DNA of 64,000 bases from Pseudomonas putida (GTDB lineage Bacteria; Pseudomonadota; Gammaproteobacteria; Pseudomonadales; Pseudomonadaceae), in assembly GCF_016406145.1 (NCBI RefSeq), contig NZ_CP066306.1, positions 4,960,001 to 5,024,000 of the forward strand. The letters run 5' to 3'. How positions within the stretch are numbered: position 1 is the first letter of the stretch; each line of letters opens with the position of its first letter. The notes under the pieces are model-generated. The model was given only the letters and a program-made list of their open reading frames with translations, searched no databases and was not told the origin of the DNA. The position numbers and the translations under genes are program-made. Positions 44,637 to 53,231 of this stretch are shown here, in pieces.

Positions 44637-45729
44637 TTACCGAGCCCGTCTTGGGCGTGCCTGCCAGGCTTCCTCGACTATTTCCGGATGATTGTGTTCT
44701 TGGAGGATGCGCAGTGCGTTATCAGAGAAACGCGCGTGCCGCTGGCTTCCAAACTCGAAGATCATCATGTTTGCTTGATCCTGATCCACGCCCAGCAACT
44801 CTCGCAACGCCTTGCACTTGTTCACGGTCAACCCCAAACGGTCAGCCAGGGCCATGGGGCTCATGTGATACTTCTTCTGGAGGTCCACTTCCCGGATTGC
44901 ACCAGCGGCTTCAGGATCATCACCAGATACGTACCTGACTGGCGCGCCATCCTTTTTACTGAAATGAACGCGAAGCGTGGGCCCCTCACCAGTGACATTG
45001 CTGGATAGCGCCACCAGCCTTGGGAAGACTTGATCGACCTGTGTGCCGGTCCTGATGGCTTTCTCGATACGGTCTATGTCGCGCTCGGATACCTCCACTG
45101 TTTCAGTGACGTGAGCCTCCATCGCCAACAGAGTGCGAATACGCCCGCGAGCCTCATCCCTTGCACGCTTGTTAGGGGCAAGAAGTTCAGCGATGTGCCG
45201 AAACTCACGGTCCACGAGCACATCAAAACTGGGGAGGGCCGTTGTGGAAAGAGGCATCACGCGAAGGGGAAGATTGTCTGCCAGCGTATCCGCGAAATGC
45301 TGCGCTAAGACCTCATCCAGTGTCGTTATCAGCGCACGAGCGGTCACGAAAAGCGCATCCTCTGGAACGACAATCATCCAGTGCTGGGCGGCGTCTCGCA
45401 TCGTGTCTATCGCCCGAATGGAGCCTGCTTGAGCGGGTGTTATGTAGCCACTCGCGGTGGACCAGTAGTGCCTTGGTTAGCATTTCACTGCTGTGTTGGA
45501 GATGCAGCAAAACCGACTCTGTGCGTCCATGGTCATCGTGGCCATTGAACACTTCCAGTCCCCGTCGAAGGGAGGCGATTGCTTTGCTCTTGAGAGTCCT
45601 AACTTCGCGCTTGAGCTTCATACGATGCGCATCCAAATGTTTGTGCACGGATGTCAGAATGATAGCTACGATTTCACGCGCCAGTTGCGCTGAAGCAGTA
45701 CTCCATGGCGTCAACCTGCAAGTAGACAA
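44637..45729 (-). pseudogene. DUF3644-like gene disrupted by a frameshift/small deletion
   Basis: Two overlapping frames make one protein. The 5' part (45729 to about 45450) reads LKSKAIASLRRGLEVFNGHDD, GRTESVLLHLQHSSEMLTKALLVHRE. The 3' part, readable from about 45450 in the next frame, gives SGYITPAQAGSIRAIDTMRD, AAQHWMIVVPEDALF, then LVDREFRHIAELLAPNKRARDEARGRIRTLLAMEAHV. This is the DUF3644 layout as I know it, but about 25 residues are missing between the two parts. The frameshift leaves a 254-residue ORF from 45401 that might still be made. Function of the family is not established. Confidence 0.65.
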
Positions 45730-45741
45730 GGACTGCTGACG

Positions 45742-46212
45742 ATGGCTGATAAACTCTCACGGCGATTGCTCCTCCTGAGCCCGGTGCTACTGCTGGCAGA
45801 CAATGCTTCTGCACGTGGAGGGCGGGGTGGTCGAGGTGGAAGGGGCTCCTCAGGAGGCCGTAAGGGCTCACTATCTGGAAAAGGGCTGCTTTGGCTTCTT
45901 GGTATCGGAGCTGGAATATTCGCGCTCGTGAAGCTCAATGATCGGAAGAACGCCAAAGAAGAGGCCGTAAGGCGCGCCGCTGAAGCAGCTCGCCTCGAAG
46001 CAATCGAAATAGCAAAGCCGCCGAAAGATCAGTGGGAAGCTCTCTCCCTGTGCCTACTTTGCGGTAGCCCCATGGTGACTCGAACCGCTAAGACGGGAAG
46101 GAGCAGAGGTAAGCAGTTCCTCGGCTGCACTTCCTACCCTCGGTGCTTAGGAACACGAAAGATCGAAAAAGCAGCCGCCAAGCCGAAAAGCCCTGGTCCC
46201 CACGCTAGCTGA
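45742..46212 (+). CDS. Small membrane protein with topoisomerase-type zinc finger
   Basis: 156 residues. A signal-like start (LSRRLLLLSPVLLLADNASA), a Gly/Arg-rich stretch (RGGRGGRGGRGSSGGRKGS), a transmembrane helix (about 47-64), a charged helix, then a C4 zinc finger CLLCGSPMV and KQFLGCTSYPRCLGTRKI, as in the C-terminal fingers of topoisomerase I. No topoisomerase domain. Function unknown. It runs into the integrase gene, with convergent ends overlapping by 8 bases. Confidence 0.75.
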   Translation: MADKLSRRLLLLSPVLLLADNASARGGRGGRGGRGSSGGRKGSLSGKGLLWLLGIGAGIFALVKLNDRKNAKEEAVRRAAEAARLEAIEIAKPPKDQWEALSLCLLCGSPMVTRTAKTGRSRGKQFLGCTSYPRCLGTRKIEKAAAKPKSPGPHAS

Positions 46213-47551
46213 GCTCTGTTTTCAATAGCCACTCTCGCATCACATGAAGCGAGTATCCCTTCCCGTACCGGCTGGCTACATCAGCGCTAGCCCACCCGCC
46301 GATGCTCTTTCGTATGTCCTCAGGGCACTGAATCTCACGAAGCCGATCAGCCATCGTGTGACGAAGCTCATGAGCGGTATGAGCGACACCCTGCCCCCTC
46401 AGCCACTTGGCGATGGTGGCGGAGGCACTGTTGGCATTGCATCCCTTCGCAGACGTGTATTTAGGGAAGGCAAATACTGCGCCCGGAAGTGAGCCCGCCA
46501 CTGCGCGCTGGGCTGCCCACAGGGACGCCCCAACGAGCGGCACAACACGCTTGCTGTCTTTGTTCTTGAGCGAACGCCATGGGTGCTCCTGGATGACGAT
46601 ATGAGGCACCTCAGCGTCCAGTCTGATGTCATCGAGGGGCAGACCTACCACCTCCGCCAAACGGGCTCCAGTGTCCGCTAGCATCGCAGTAATCCAGCGC
46701 GGTTCATCGTCCTTTTCCCTGCACCTCGCTACCGTCCTTTGAAGCTCTTCCGGGGTGAATGGTTGGCGCTCTTTCGAGTCGCTGCCCTCGCCCATAATCT
46801 TAAGCTCGGCAAACGGGTTCGGTCTCGAAAGCTCATGCTCCCGTGCGTAACGAGTGAACACCGCCACGATGGTGGATAGCCTGCGGCGAACGCTGGTGGT
46901 GGCAGAGCCGCGAGCCAACTCAGCATCAACGTAAGCCCTCGCATCCGCCCGAGTGACCGACTCAAAGGGCTTGTCACCAATCACATTCATCAGTCCATCG
47001 AACACTCGCCGAGCATCTGCGGAGAACTTGGCATCGTCACGCTTGGTGTGGTTATCCAGGTAGAAGTCCAGCGCATCGCTCAGCCTTACCTCAACCCGTC
47101 CTGCCAGCAGCTTGGCCGCTTCCCGCTCAGTGGGTGAGAGGTACTCCACGGGGTTGGGTTGCGCGCGTTGATCTTCATCCTCCACTGCGTGATTTGGCCG
47201 TTTGCCGTCCAGAAAGTCGAAGAACACCTCGACGATAGAGGGGTCATTCTTCGCAGGCTGATCGGCGAGCCCCCAATCACGGAGGAGAGACACGGCGTGG
47301 GCCCTGAGAGCTTGCGGGGAGGATGTCGGTTCCGCCCGCAGGCGTTCCCACTCAGCCTCAACCTGTCGGTTCAAGCGATCCACCTCACGGCTAGCCATGA
47401 GCACATCCGCGCTCTTGAGCTTCACCTTCACGAGTTTTTTGCCGTATCGAGGCTGGAGTTCTTTCGGGATGGGCCGCTGATAGTACAGCGTCCCTTTGCG
47501 GGAGTAGGTGTAACGGAGGTTCACTTGGAGGGGGCCAAAGCTAGCTTTCAT
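46205..47551 (-). CDS. Tyrosine recombinase (island integrase)
   Basis: 448 residues from MKASFGPLQVNLRYTYSRKG; an in-frame ATG 25 codons upstream exists but would run through the GTTACCAC repeats. An N-terminal DUF6538-like region and SAM-like arm (about 160-250) precede the catalytic domain with Arg in TGARLAEV, His-x-x-Arg in HELRHTMADRL, Trp in GGWAS and Tyr in the RYGKGY stretch. Located 85 bases from tRNA-Thr, the usual place for an integrase that uses the tRNA 3' end as attB. Confidence 0.93.
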   Translation of the reverse strand: MKASFGPLQVNLRYTYSRKGTLYYQRPIPKELQPRYGKKLVKVKLKSADVLMASREVDRLNRQVEAEWERLRAEPTSSPQALRAHAVSLLRDWGLADQPAKNDPSIVEVFFDFLDGKRPNHAVEDEDQRAQPNPVEYLSPTEREAAKLLAGRVEVRLSDALDFYLDNHTKRDDAKFSADARRVFDGLMNVIGDKPFESVTRADARAYVDAELARGSATTSVRRRLSTIVAVFTRYAREHELSRPNPFAELKIMGEGSDSKERQPFTPEELQRTVARCREKDDEPRWITAMLADTGARLAEVVGLPLDDIRLDAEVPHIVIQEHPWRSLKNKDSKRVVPLVGASLWAAQRAVAGSLPGAVFAFPKYTSAKGCNANSASATIAKWLRGQGVAHTAHELRHTMADRLREIQCPEDIRKSIGGWASADVASRYGKGYSLHVMREWLLKTELS

Positions 47552-47557
47552 CGAGTA

Positions 47558-47577
47558 GTTACCACAAAGGTTACCAC
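47558..47577. repeat. GTTACCAC direct repeat at the integrase end
   Basis: Two GTTACCAC copies 12 bases apart between the integrase start and the tRNA. A similar pair stands beside the distal att site (36403-36421). Confidence 0.5.
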
Positions 47578-47636
47578 GCGAGAGGGGCTTTAGAGGCCGC
47601 AAACCCTTGATTTCAAAGGGTTTCATGGAGATTTCA

Positions 47637-47712
47637 TGGTGCCGGAGACAGGAATCGAACCTGCGACCTTCGCGTTACGAGTGCGCTGCTCTACCGACTG
47701 AGCTACACCGGC
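47637..47712 (-). tRNA. tRNA-Thr (anticodon CGU)
   Basis: 76 bases including CCA. D arm GCTC/GAGC, anticodon loop CTCGTAA (CGT), T arm GCAGG-TTCGATT-CCTGT and acceptor GCCGGTG/CTCCGGC fold as a tRNA. There is a T-T mismatch at acceptor pair 6-67 and an A-C mismatch at 31-39. The last 18 bases are repeated at 36318, so the gene's 3' end was supplied or preserved by island integration. Confidence 0.95.
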
Positions 47713-47782
47713 GTGTAGCGCAACGTACCACTGCCGCAGCCGTTACGCAAACGCCTGTTTCCGCTGACTTATTCCCCTGCCT

Positions 47783-48229
<447 letters not shown>

Positions 48230-48408
48230 TCAGGCTCGACCCCGGCTGGCAGCGGCGCAGTAGGCCTGAACAGACACCTTTTGTCACCCCTGCCGGCCGG
48301 GGCGTCACCTTCGCTGAACTACTCTAGTGAGCATCGCCAATGCGCGCCCCTTCATGGACACGACAAGCTGTTTCCAGGCTTGTCACACGGGCAGAAAAGG
48401 ACATTTGC

Positions 48409-49617
48409 ATGAACCATTCAACACAGCTCTACGCCTGGCAGGGCATCGATGCCAATGGCGCAGAAGTGCGCGGGCAGATGGCTGGGCGCAGCCCGGCCTA
48501 TGTGCGGGCCGGGCTGCAGCGCCAGGGCATTCGCGTGGCTAGTTTGCGGCCCGCGGGCGGGCTGGTATGGCGCTGGCCTGCACGTCGGGCAAAGAGCGAC
48601 CCGGCGGGTTTCAGCCGGCAGTTGGCAACGTTGCTGAGGGCGGGTGTACCGCTGCTGCAGGCCTTCCAGGTGATGGGCCGCAGTGGGTGCAGCGCGGCGC
48701 AGGCGGCGTTGCTGGAACGTTTGAAACAGGATGTGGCGGCGGGGTTGGGGCTGGCGGATGCGTTGCAGCGCCACCCGCAGTGGTTCGACGGGCTTTACTG
48801 CAACCTGGTACGCGTGGGCGAGCAATCCGGCACCCTCGACCGGCAGCTTGAGCAACTGGCGGGCATGCTGGAGCAGCGCCAGGCACTGCTCAAACGGGTG
48901 CGCAAGGCGATGCTGTATCCCCTGCTGCTGTTGCTCACCGGCCTGGGCGTGTCGGCGGTGCTGTTGCTGGAAGTGATTCCGCGCTTTGAAAGTCTGTTTG
49001 CCGGCTTTGATGCTGCGTTGCCGGCGTTCACGCAATGGGTCATCGACTTGTCCACAGGGCTGGGCCGCCATGGGCCGCTGCTGTTGATAACCCTGCTTGT
49101 GGTGGCATTGGGTATGCGCCAGCTGTATCGGCAGCATGCGCCAGCACGCCTGTGGATATCTTGCCAGGTACTGCGCCTGCCGGTGTTCGGTCGGCTGCTG
49201 GGGCAAGCGGCGCTGGCCCGTTTTGCACGCAGCCTGGCTACGGCGTATGCCGCTGGGGTACCGCTGCTGGACGGGCTGGGCACCGTGGCCAGGGCCTGTG
49301 GGGGCGAGCTGCACGAGCGGGCCATTTTGCGGCTGCGCCAGGGCATGGCCAATGGGCAAGGGCTGCATCAAGCGATGGCGGCTGAGCCGTTGTTCCCGCC
49401 GCTGCTGGTGCAGCTGACGGCCATCGGTGAATCAAGCGGCACCCTGGACCAGATGCTGGAAAAAGCCGCCAGCCTTTACGAGGAACAGGTCAGCCAGGCG
49501 CTGGACCAGTTGACCAGCCTGCTGGAGCCAGCCATCGTGCTGGTCCTGGGCCTGCTGGTCGGTGGCCTGGTGGTGGCGATGTACCTGCCGATCTTCCAGT
49601 TGGGTAGTTTGATCTGA
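48409..49617 (+). CDS. pilC: Type IV pilus inner-membrane platform protein
   Basis: 402 residues from MNHSTQLYAWQGIDANG with AAGGA 8 bases upstream. Two GspF/PilC repeats are visible: FSRQLATLLRAGVPLLQAFQVMG with the first membrane helix near 175-195, and FARSLATAYAAGVPLLDGLGTVA, then PAIVLVLGLLVGGLVVAMYLPIF at the end. It anchors the pilus assembly motor. pilD follows after 2 bases. There is no room for pilB between pilA and pilC. Confidence 0.95.
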   Translation: MNHSTQLYAWQGIDANGAEVRGQMAGRSPAYVRAGLQRQGIRVASLRPAGGLVWRWPARRAKSDPAGFSRQLATLLRAGVPLLQAFQVMGRSGCSAAQAALLERLKQDVAAGLGLADALQRHPQWFDGLYCNLVRVGEQSGTLDRQLEQLAGMLEQRQALLKRVRKAMLYPLLLLLTGLGVSAVLLLEVIPRFESLFAGFDAALPAFTQWVIDLSTGLGRHGPLLLITLLVVALGMRQLYRQHAPARLWISCQVLRLPVFGRLLGQAALARFARSLATAYAAGVPLLDGLGTVARACGGELHERAILRLRQGMANGQGLHQAMAAEPLFPPLLVQLTAIGESSGTLDQMLEKAASLYEEQVSQALDQLTSLLEPAIVLVLGLLVGGLVVAMYLPIFQLGSLI

Positions 49618-49619
49618 AC

Positions 49620-50486
49620 ATGACTTTATGGACTTTACTGGCCGAACAGCCGGCGTATTTCTTCACCCTGGCGACCTTGCTTGGCCTGTTGGTGGGCAGC
49701 TTCATCAATGTGGTGGCGTATCGGCTGCCGATCATGCTGGAGCGCCAATGGCAGCGTGAAGCGCAGGAGGCGCTGGGGCTGCCGACCGATGAGCATGAGC
49801 GCTTCGACCTGTGCCTGCCCGCTTCACGTTGCCCGCACTGTGGGCATGCGATCCGTGCCTGGGAAAATATTCCGGTGCTCAGTTACCTGGCCTTGCGCGG
49901 GCGCTGCTCTGCCTGCAAACAGCCTATCGGCTCACGCTACCCGCTGGTGGAGCTGGCCTGCGCCTTGCTGTCGCTGACGGTGGCCTGGCATTCCGGTGCC
50001 GCGATGGAGGCACTGGCCTTGCTGGCCTTTACCTGGAGCCTGCTGGCGCTGAGCCTTGTCGACCACGACAAGCAGATATTGCCGGATGTGCTGGTGCTGC
50101 CCACGCTGTGGCTGGGGCTGATCGTCAATGTTTTCGATACCGTGGTGCCATTGTCCGACGCCATCTGGGGCGCGGTGGCCGGTTATCTCAGCCTGTGGAC
50201 AGTGTATTGGCTGTTCAAGCTGATCACCGGCAAGGAAGGCATGGGTTACGGCGACTTCAAGCTGCTGGCGCTGATCGGGGCCTGGGGCGGCTGGCAGGTA
50301 GTGCCGCTGACCTTGATGCTGTCGTCGCTGGTCGGGGCGGTGGTGGGGTTGTGCATGTTGCGCCTGCGCAGCCATTCGATGGGTACGGCGATACCTTTTG
50401 GTCCTTATCTGGCCATTGCGGGGTGGATTGCCGTGCTCTGGGGTGATGAAATATACGCCTCATACCTGCAACTGCTTGGATTCTGA
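49620..50486 (+). CDS. pilD: Prepilin peptidase/N-methyltransferase
   Basis: 288 residues, about eight helices. The cytoplasmic zinc-binding loop has two CxxC pairs ([29 protein letters not shown]). The catalytic aspartates are in [11 protein letters not shown] and GYGDFKLLA. It cleaves and N-methylates pilins and type II secretion pseudopilins. Its stop overlaps the coaE start by one base. Confidence 0.96.
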   Translation: MTLWTLLAEQPAYFFTLATLLGLLVGSFINVVAYRLPIMLERQWQREAQEALGLPTDEHERFDLCLPASRCPHCGHAIRAWENIPVLSYLALRGRCSACKQPIGSRYPLVELACALLSLTVAWHSGAAMEALALLAFTWSLLALSLVDHDKQILPDVLVLPTLWLGLIVNVFDTVVPLSDAIWGAVAGYLSLWTVYWLFKLITGKEGMGYGDFKLLALIGAWGGWQVVPLTLMLSSLVGAVVGLCMLRLRSHSMGTAIPFGPYLAIAGWIAVLWGDEIYASYLQLLGF

Positions 50487-51109
50487 TGACCACTGCGCCG
50501 TTCACCCCCTGGATTCTCGGCCTCACCGGCGGCATTGGCAGCGGCAAAAGCGCCGCCGCCGAGCGCTTCGTCGAGCTTGGTGTGCACCTGGTCGATGCCG
50601 ACCAGGCAGCGCGTTGGGTCGTGGAGCCCGGCCGCCCGGCCTTGGCCAGCATTGTCGAGCGCTTTGGCCCGGGCGTGCTGCTGGAGGACGGCCAGCTCGA
50701 TCGCACAGCATTGCGCCAGTTGATCTTCGCCGACCCGGCCCAGCGCAAATGGCTTGAACAGCTGCTGCACCCGCTGATCGGGCAGGAGATATTCAGCTAC
50801 CTGGCCAAGGCTGAGTCGCCGTATGCGGTGTATGTGTCGCCGCTGCTGATCGAGTCTGGCCAGTACCAGAAAACCCAGCGAGTGCTGGTGATCGATGCAC
50901 CGCAAGCGCTGCAGGTTGCGCGCACCTTGCAGCGGGACAACACCAGCCCCGAGCAGGTACAAGCCATCCTCAAGGCTCAGTTGGCCCGCGAAGAGCGCTT
51001 GCGCCATGCCGATGATGTGGTGGTCAACGACAGTGACCTTGCCGCGCTGCATGCGCAGATCGACCATCTGCACCACTTTTACCTGACTTTACGAGGAGGC
51101 CAGCCATGA
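50486..51109 (+). CDS. coaE: Dephospho-CoA kinase
   Basis: 207 residues with P-loop [11 protein letters not shown]. It phosphorylates the 3'-OH of dephospho-CoA, the last step of CoA synthesis. Other family motifs: [15 protein letters not shown] and [17 protein letters not shown]. Overlaps pilD and yacG at both ends (TGATG and ATGA), so the four genes form one tightly packed operon. Confidence 0.96.
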   Translation: MTTAPFTPWILGLTGGIGSGKSAAAERFVELGVHLVDADQAARWVVEPGRPALASIVERFGPGVLLEDGQLDRTALRQLIFADPAQRKWLEQLLHPLIGQEIFSYLAKAESPYAVYVSPLLIESGQYQKTQRVLVIDAPQALQVARTLQRDNTSPEQVQAILKAQLAREERLRHADDVVVNDSDLAALHAQIDHLHHFYLTLRGGQP

Positions 51110-51306
51110 GCCAGCCATTGACCGTCGATTGCCCTACCTGTGGCGCACCTGTGGAATGGGACGCGAAGAACGCGTTCCGGCCGTTCTGCTCTGACCGTTG
51201 CAAGTTGATCGACCTGGGCGCCTGGGCGGCTGAGGAGCATAAGATTGCGGGGTCGCAAGAGTCCGAGGATGAGTTGTATTCGGGGGACCTGGAGCCGCGC
51301 CACTAA
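51106..51306 (+). CDS. yacG: DNA gyrase inhibitor YacG (zinc-binding)
   Basis: 66 residues. [33 protein letters not shown] carries the four zinc Cys of YacG, which binds GyrB and inhibits gyrase in E. coli. The start overlaps the coaE stop. AGGAGG precedes the ATG. Confidence 0.95.
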   Translation: MSQPLTVDCPTCGAPVEWDAKNAFRPFCSDRCKLIDLGAWAAEEHKIAGSQESEDELYSGDLEPRH

Positions 51307-51322
51307 GGCGCTGCATCGGGAC

Positions 51323-51441
51323 CTGTAGGCGCGGCCTTGTGTCGCGAAAGGGCTGCGCAGCGGCCCTCGATGTTTCGGTATTGATGCAACAATTGCTGGG
51401 GCCGCTCTGCGGCCCTTTCGCGACACAAGGCCGCTGCTACT
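51323..51441. repeat. Pair of inverted REP-type elements
   Basis: TGTAGGCGCGGCCTTGTGTC and the facing GACACAAGGCCGCTGCTA with inner complementary arms. It overlaps the end of the next minus-strand gene by a few bases. Confidence 0.8.
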
Positions 51442-52114
51442 CGTCCTTCCACGGCGCCTGCAGGTACCGCGTGCGGTTAAATGTCTCCAGCCACTCCGGG
51501 CAGAACACCACCAGCGCACTGACCACCATGCCGTTGATGAACGCCTCCGGGAACATCATCAGCCACAGGTAGCCGACAAAGTCGCTGAGCCACTCCGGCA
51601 TGGCGAAACGCCGGTCCAGCCACAGCAGCCCCAACCCGGCCAGCAGGCACACCAGCACGGTCAGTGCTGCGGGAAAGAACCCCGAGCAGAAGATGTAAAC
51701 GAAGAGGTTACGCGGCTGCGCCCGCTCGACCAGGATGGCGCACACCTCGGTGATCAGCACCGGCAGGCCGATCAGCAGCAGGCCGTTGATACCAAGCGCT
51801 GCCAGGTCCTGGCGCCCCAGCGCCAACAAGCCGAGCTGGGCCAGAAACCCGCCAAGCACCGCCAGCGGCCAGTCCAGCAACAACGTCACGGCGGTCATGC
51901 CGATGAAGTGGTACGACACACCGGTGTCGAAGTCGCGCCTGACCAGCCAGAGTGCAAACAGGCAGAACACCGTACCGAACAGCAGGTGCTGCCGGCGGCT
52001 GTCGGCGAACAGTTCCAGCCAGCGGGTGCGGTTGGCCGCCCACAGCAGCAAAGGGACGAACCCTACCCAACCGAGCGTGAGGCTGGTGCTGGACAAGACT
52101 TGCGCGCTGATCAC
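51437..52114 (-). CDS. CbiM-like ECF transporter permease / membrane protein
   Basis: 225 residues when started at the GTG at 52114 (VISAQVLSSTSLTLGW); an ATG 21 codons upstream is also possible. About six to seven helices. SYHFIGMTAVTLLLDWPLAVLGGFLAQLGLLALG and PEAFINGMVVSALVVFCPEWL resemble the CbiM family of cobalt/nickel uptake S-components. The N-terminal His-rich metal site of true CbiM is not seen, and no partner ATPase is adjacent, so metal transport is uncertain. Confidence 0.75.
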   Translation of the reverse strand: MISAQVLSSTSLTLGWVGFVPLLLWAANRTRWLELFADSRRQHLLFGTVFCLFALWLVRRDFDTGVSYHFIGMTAVTLLLDWPLAVLGGFLAQLGLLALGRQDLAALGINGLLLIGLPVLITEVCAILVERAQPRNLFVYIFCSGFFPAALTVLVCLLAGLGLLWLDRRFAMPEWLSDFVGYLWLMMFPEAFINGMVVSALVVFCPEWLETFNRTRYLQAPWKDE

Positions 52115-52211
52115 TTGACGAATGCCCCTGTCGAGACTGTGGACATACCTGAGTCTACACCCATTCAAAAACAGCATCTTATCGTCATGGTTTAGCGTCT
52201 AAGCTGTGAGC

Positions 52212-52841
52212 ATGGATGACTCAGACTACCTGCGCCTGCTCACCATCCAGGCCGAACAAGCCAATGCATTCCTCTCCAATGCTCGCAAATGGGAGCGGGA
52301 GCGTTGGGTATGCCAGCGCCTGCTGCAGGGGCTGAACATCCCCTATCGCAGTGAAGATTTCACCCCGGCCGGCCAGGAGCCGCCCGACGTGCTGTTCCGC
52401 GATGCGTCGTTCGAGGTGTTTTTTGTGCTCGACGAAGGCCGCCGGCTCAATGATGAGTGGCGCGAAGAGCTGCAGCGAAGGCGCAGCGCCTTTTCACTGG
52501 CCCAGCTGGTGCGGCGCGAGGCGCGGCCCAGGCGTATCGCCGCCACCGAGCTGCTGGCGCGGCTGGCGCCCACCTTGCGCAAAAAGGCGCACAACTATCG
52601 TGAACGCGGCCTGGACCTGAGCGAGCTGGACATCATCGCCTTCGCCAGCCTCAAGCGTGAAGTGCTCGACCTCAACACCCACTTCCCGCCGCCCACCGAG
52701 TACCTGCGCCAGGGTTGGCGCTCGCTGTCGCTGGTGGGGCCGACCTTTGCCCGGGTGCTGTTCGCCCACCCCGATGCCCCGGACTTTCTGCGCGGCAACC
52801 TGGGGCGCAGCATCGTGTTCGACGTGGGCATCAGTCTTTGA
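52212..52841 (+). CDS. DUF1780 family protein
   Basis: 209 residues from the ATG at 52212; a GTG two codons earlier is also possible. It contains LRLLTIQAEQANAFLSNARKWERERWVCQRLL, SEDFTPAGQEPPDVLFRDASFEVFFVLDEGRRL and LRGNLGRSIVFDVG. The PPDV...FEVFFVLDE pattern recalls a nuclease-like fold (PD-(D/E)xK style), but this is only a resemblance. No function is known. Confidence 0.85.
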   Translation: MDDSDYLRLLTIQAEQANAFLSNARKWERERWVCQRLLQGLNIPYRSEDFTPAGQEPPDVLFRDASFEVFFVLDEGRRLNDEWREELQRRRSAFSLAQLVRREARPRRIAATELLARLAPTLRKKAHNYRERGLDLSELDIIAFASLKREVLDLNTHFPPPTEYLRQGWRSLSLVGPTFARVLFAHPDAPDFLRGNLGRSIVFDVGISL

Positions 52842-52973
52842 TCCAGTGCCGAGAGTCTTTGCGATGGCGTACACTCGGCGCCAGGGATAGAAAGCTTTAT
52901 CATTTGTCTCAAGTACTTGCCGGAACGCTGTAGCGTTCAGGCAGTCACATACGTCTACCTGACGAGGCCCACC

Positions 52974-53147
52974 ATGACCAGCCGACTGAATCCGGAAGAT
53001 CAGCGTCGTGTCGATGAGTATCTGCGAGCCCCTCAGCACCAAGTCGAGCGCAAGCCATTCCGGCCGTGGCTGCTCCTTGTGCTGGTGGTTGCCGTGACCA
53101 TCGGGCTGGGCCTCATCAGCCGCCTGTTGAGTGGACTGGTGCTATGA
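52974..53147 (+). CDS. DUF3094 small membrane protein
   Basis: 57 residues. MTSRLNPEDQRRVDEYLRAP is a soluble start; one C-terminal transmembrane helix (WLLLVLVVAVTIGLGLISRLL) follows. Matches DUF3094, found in Pseudomonas and relatives with no known function. It lies 84 bases before ndh, perhaps in the same transcript. Confidence 0.82.
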   Translation: MTSRLNPEDQRRVDEYLRAPQHQVERKPFRPWLLLVLVVAVTIGLGLISRLLSGLVL

Positions 53148-53231
53148 GCTGCCTCGCGCTCGCCCTCCCCTCATGCAGTTTGCGGCCGGCCCGTGGGGCC
53201 ACGAATTCCGTAAACCTTATGAGATATCCCC

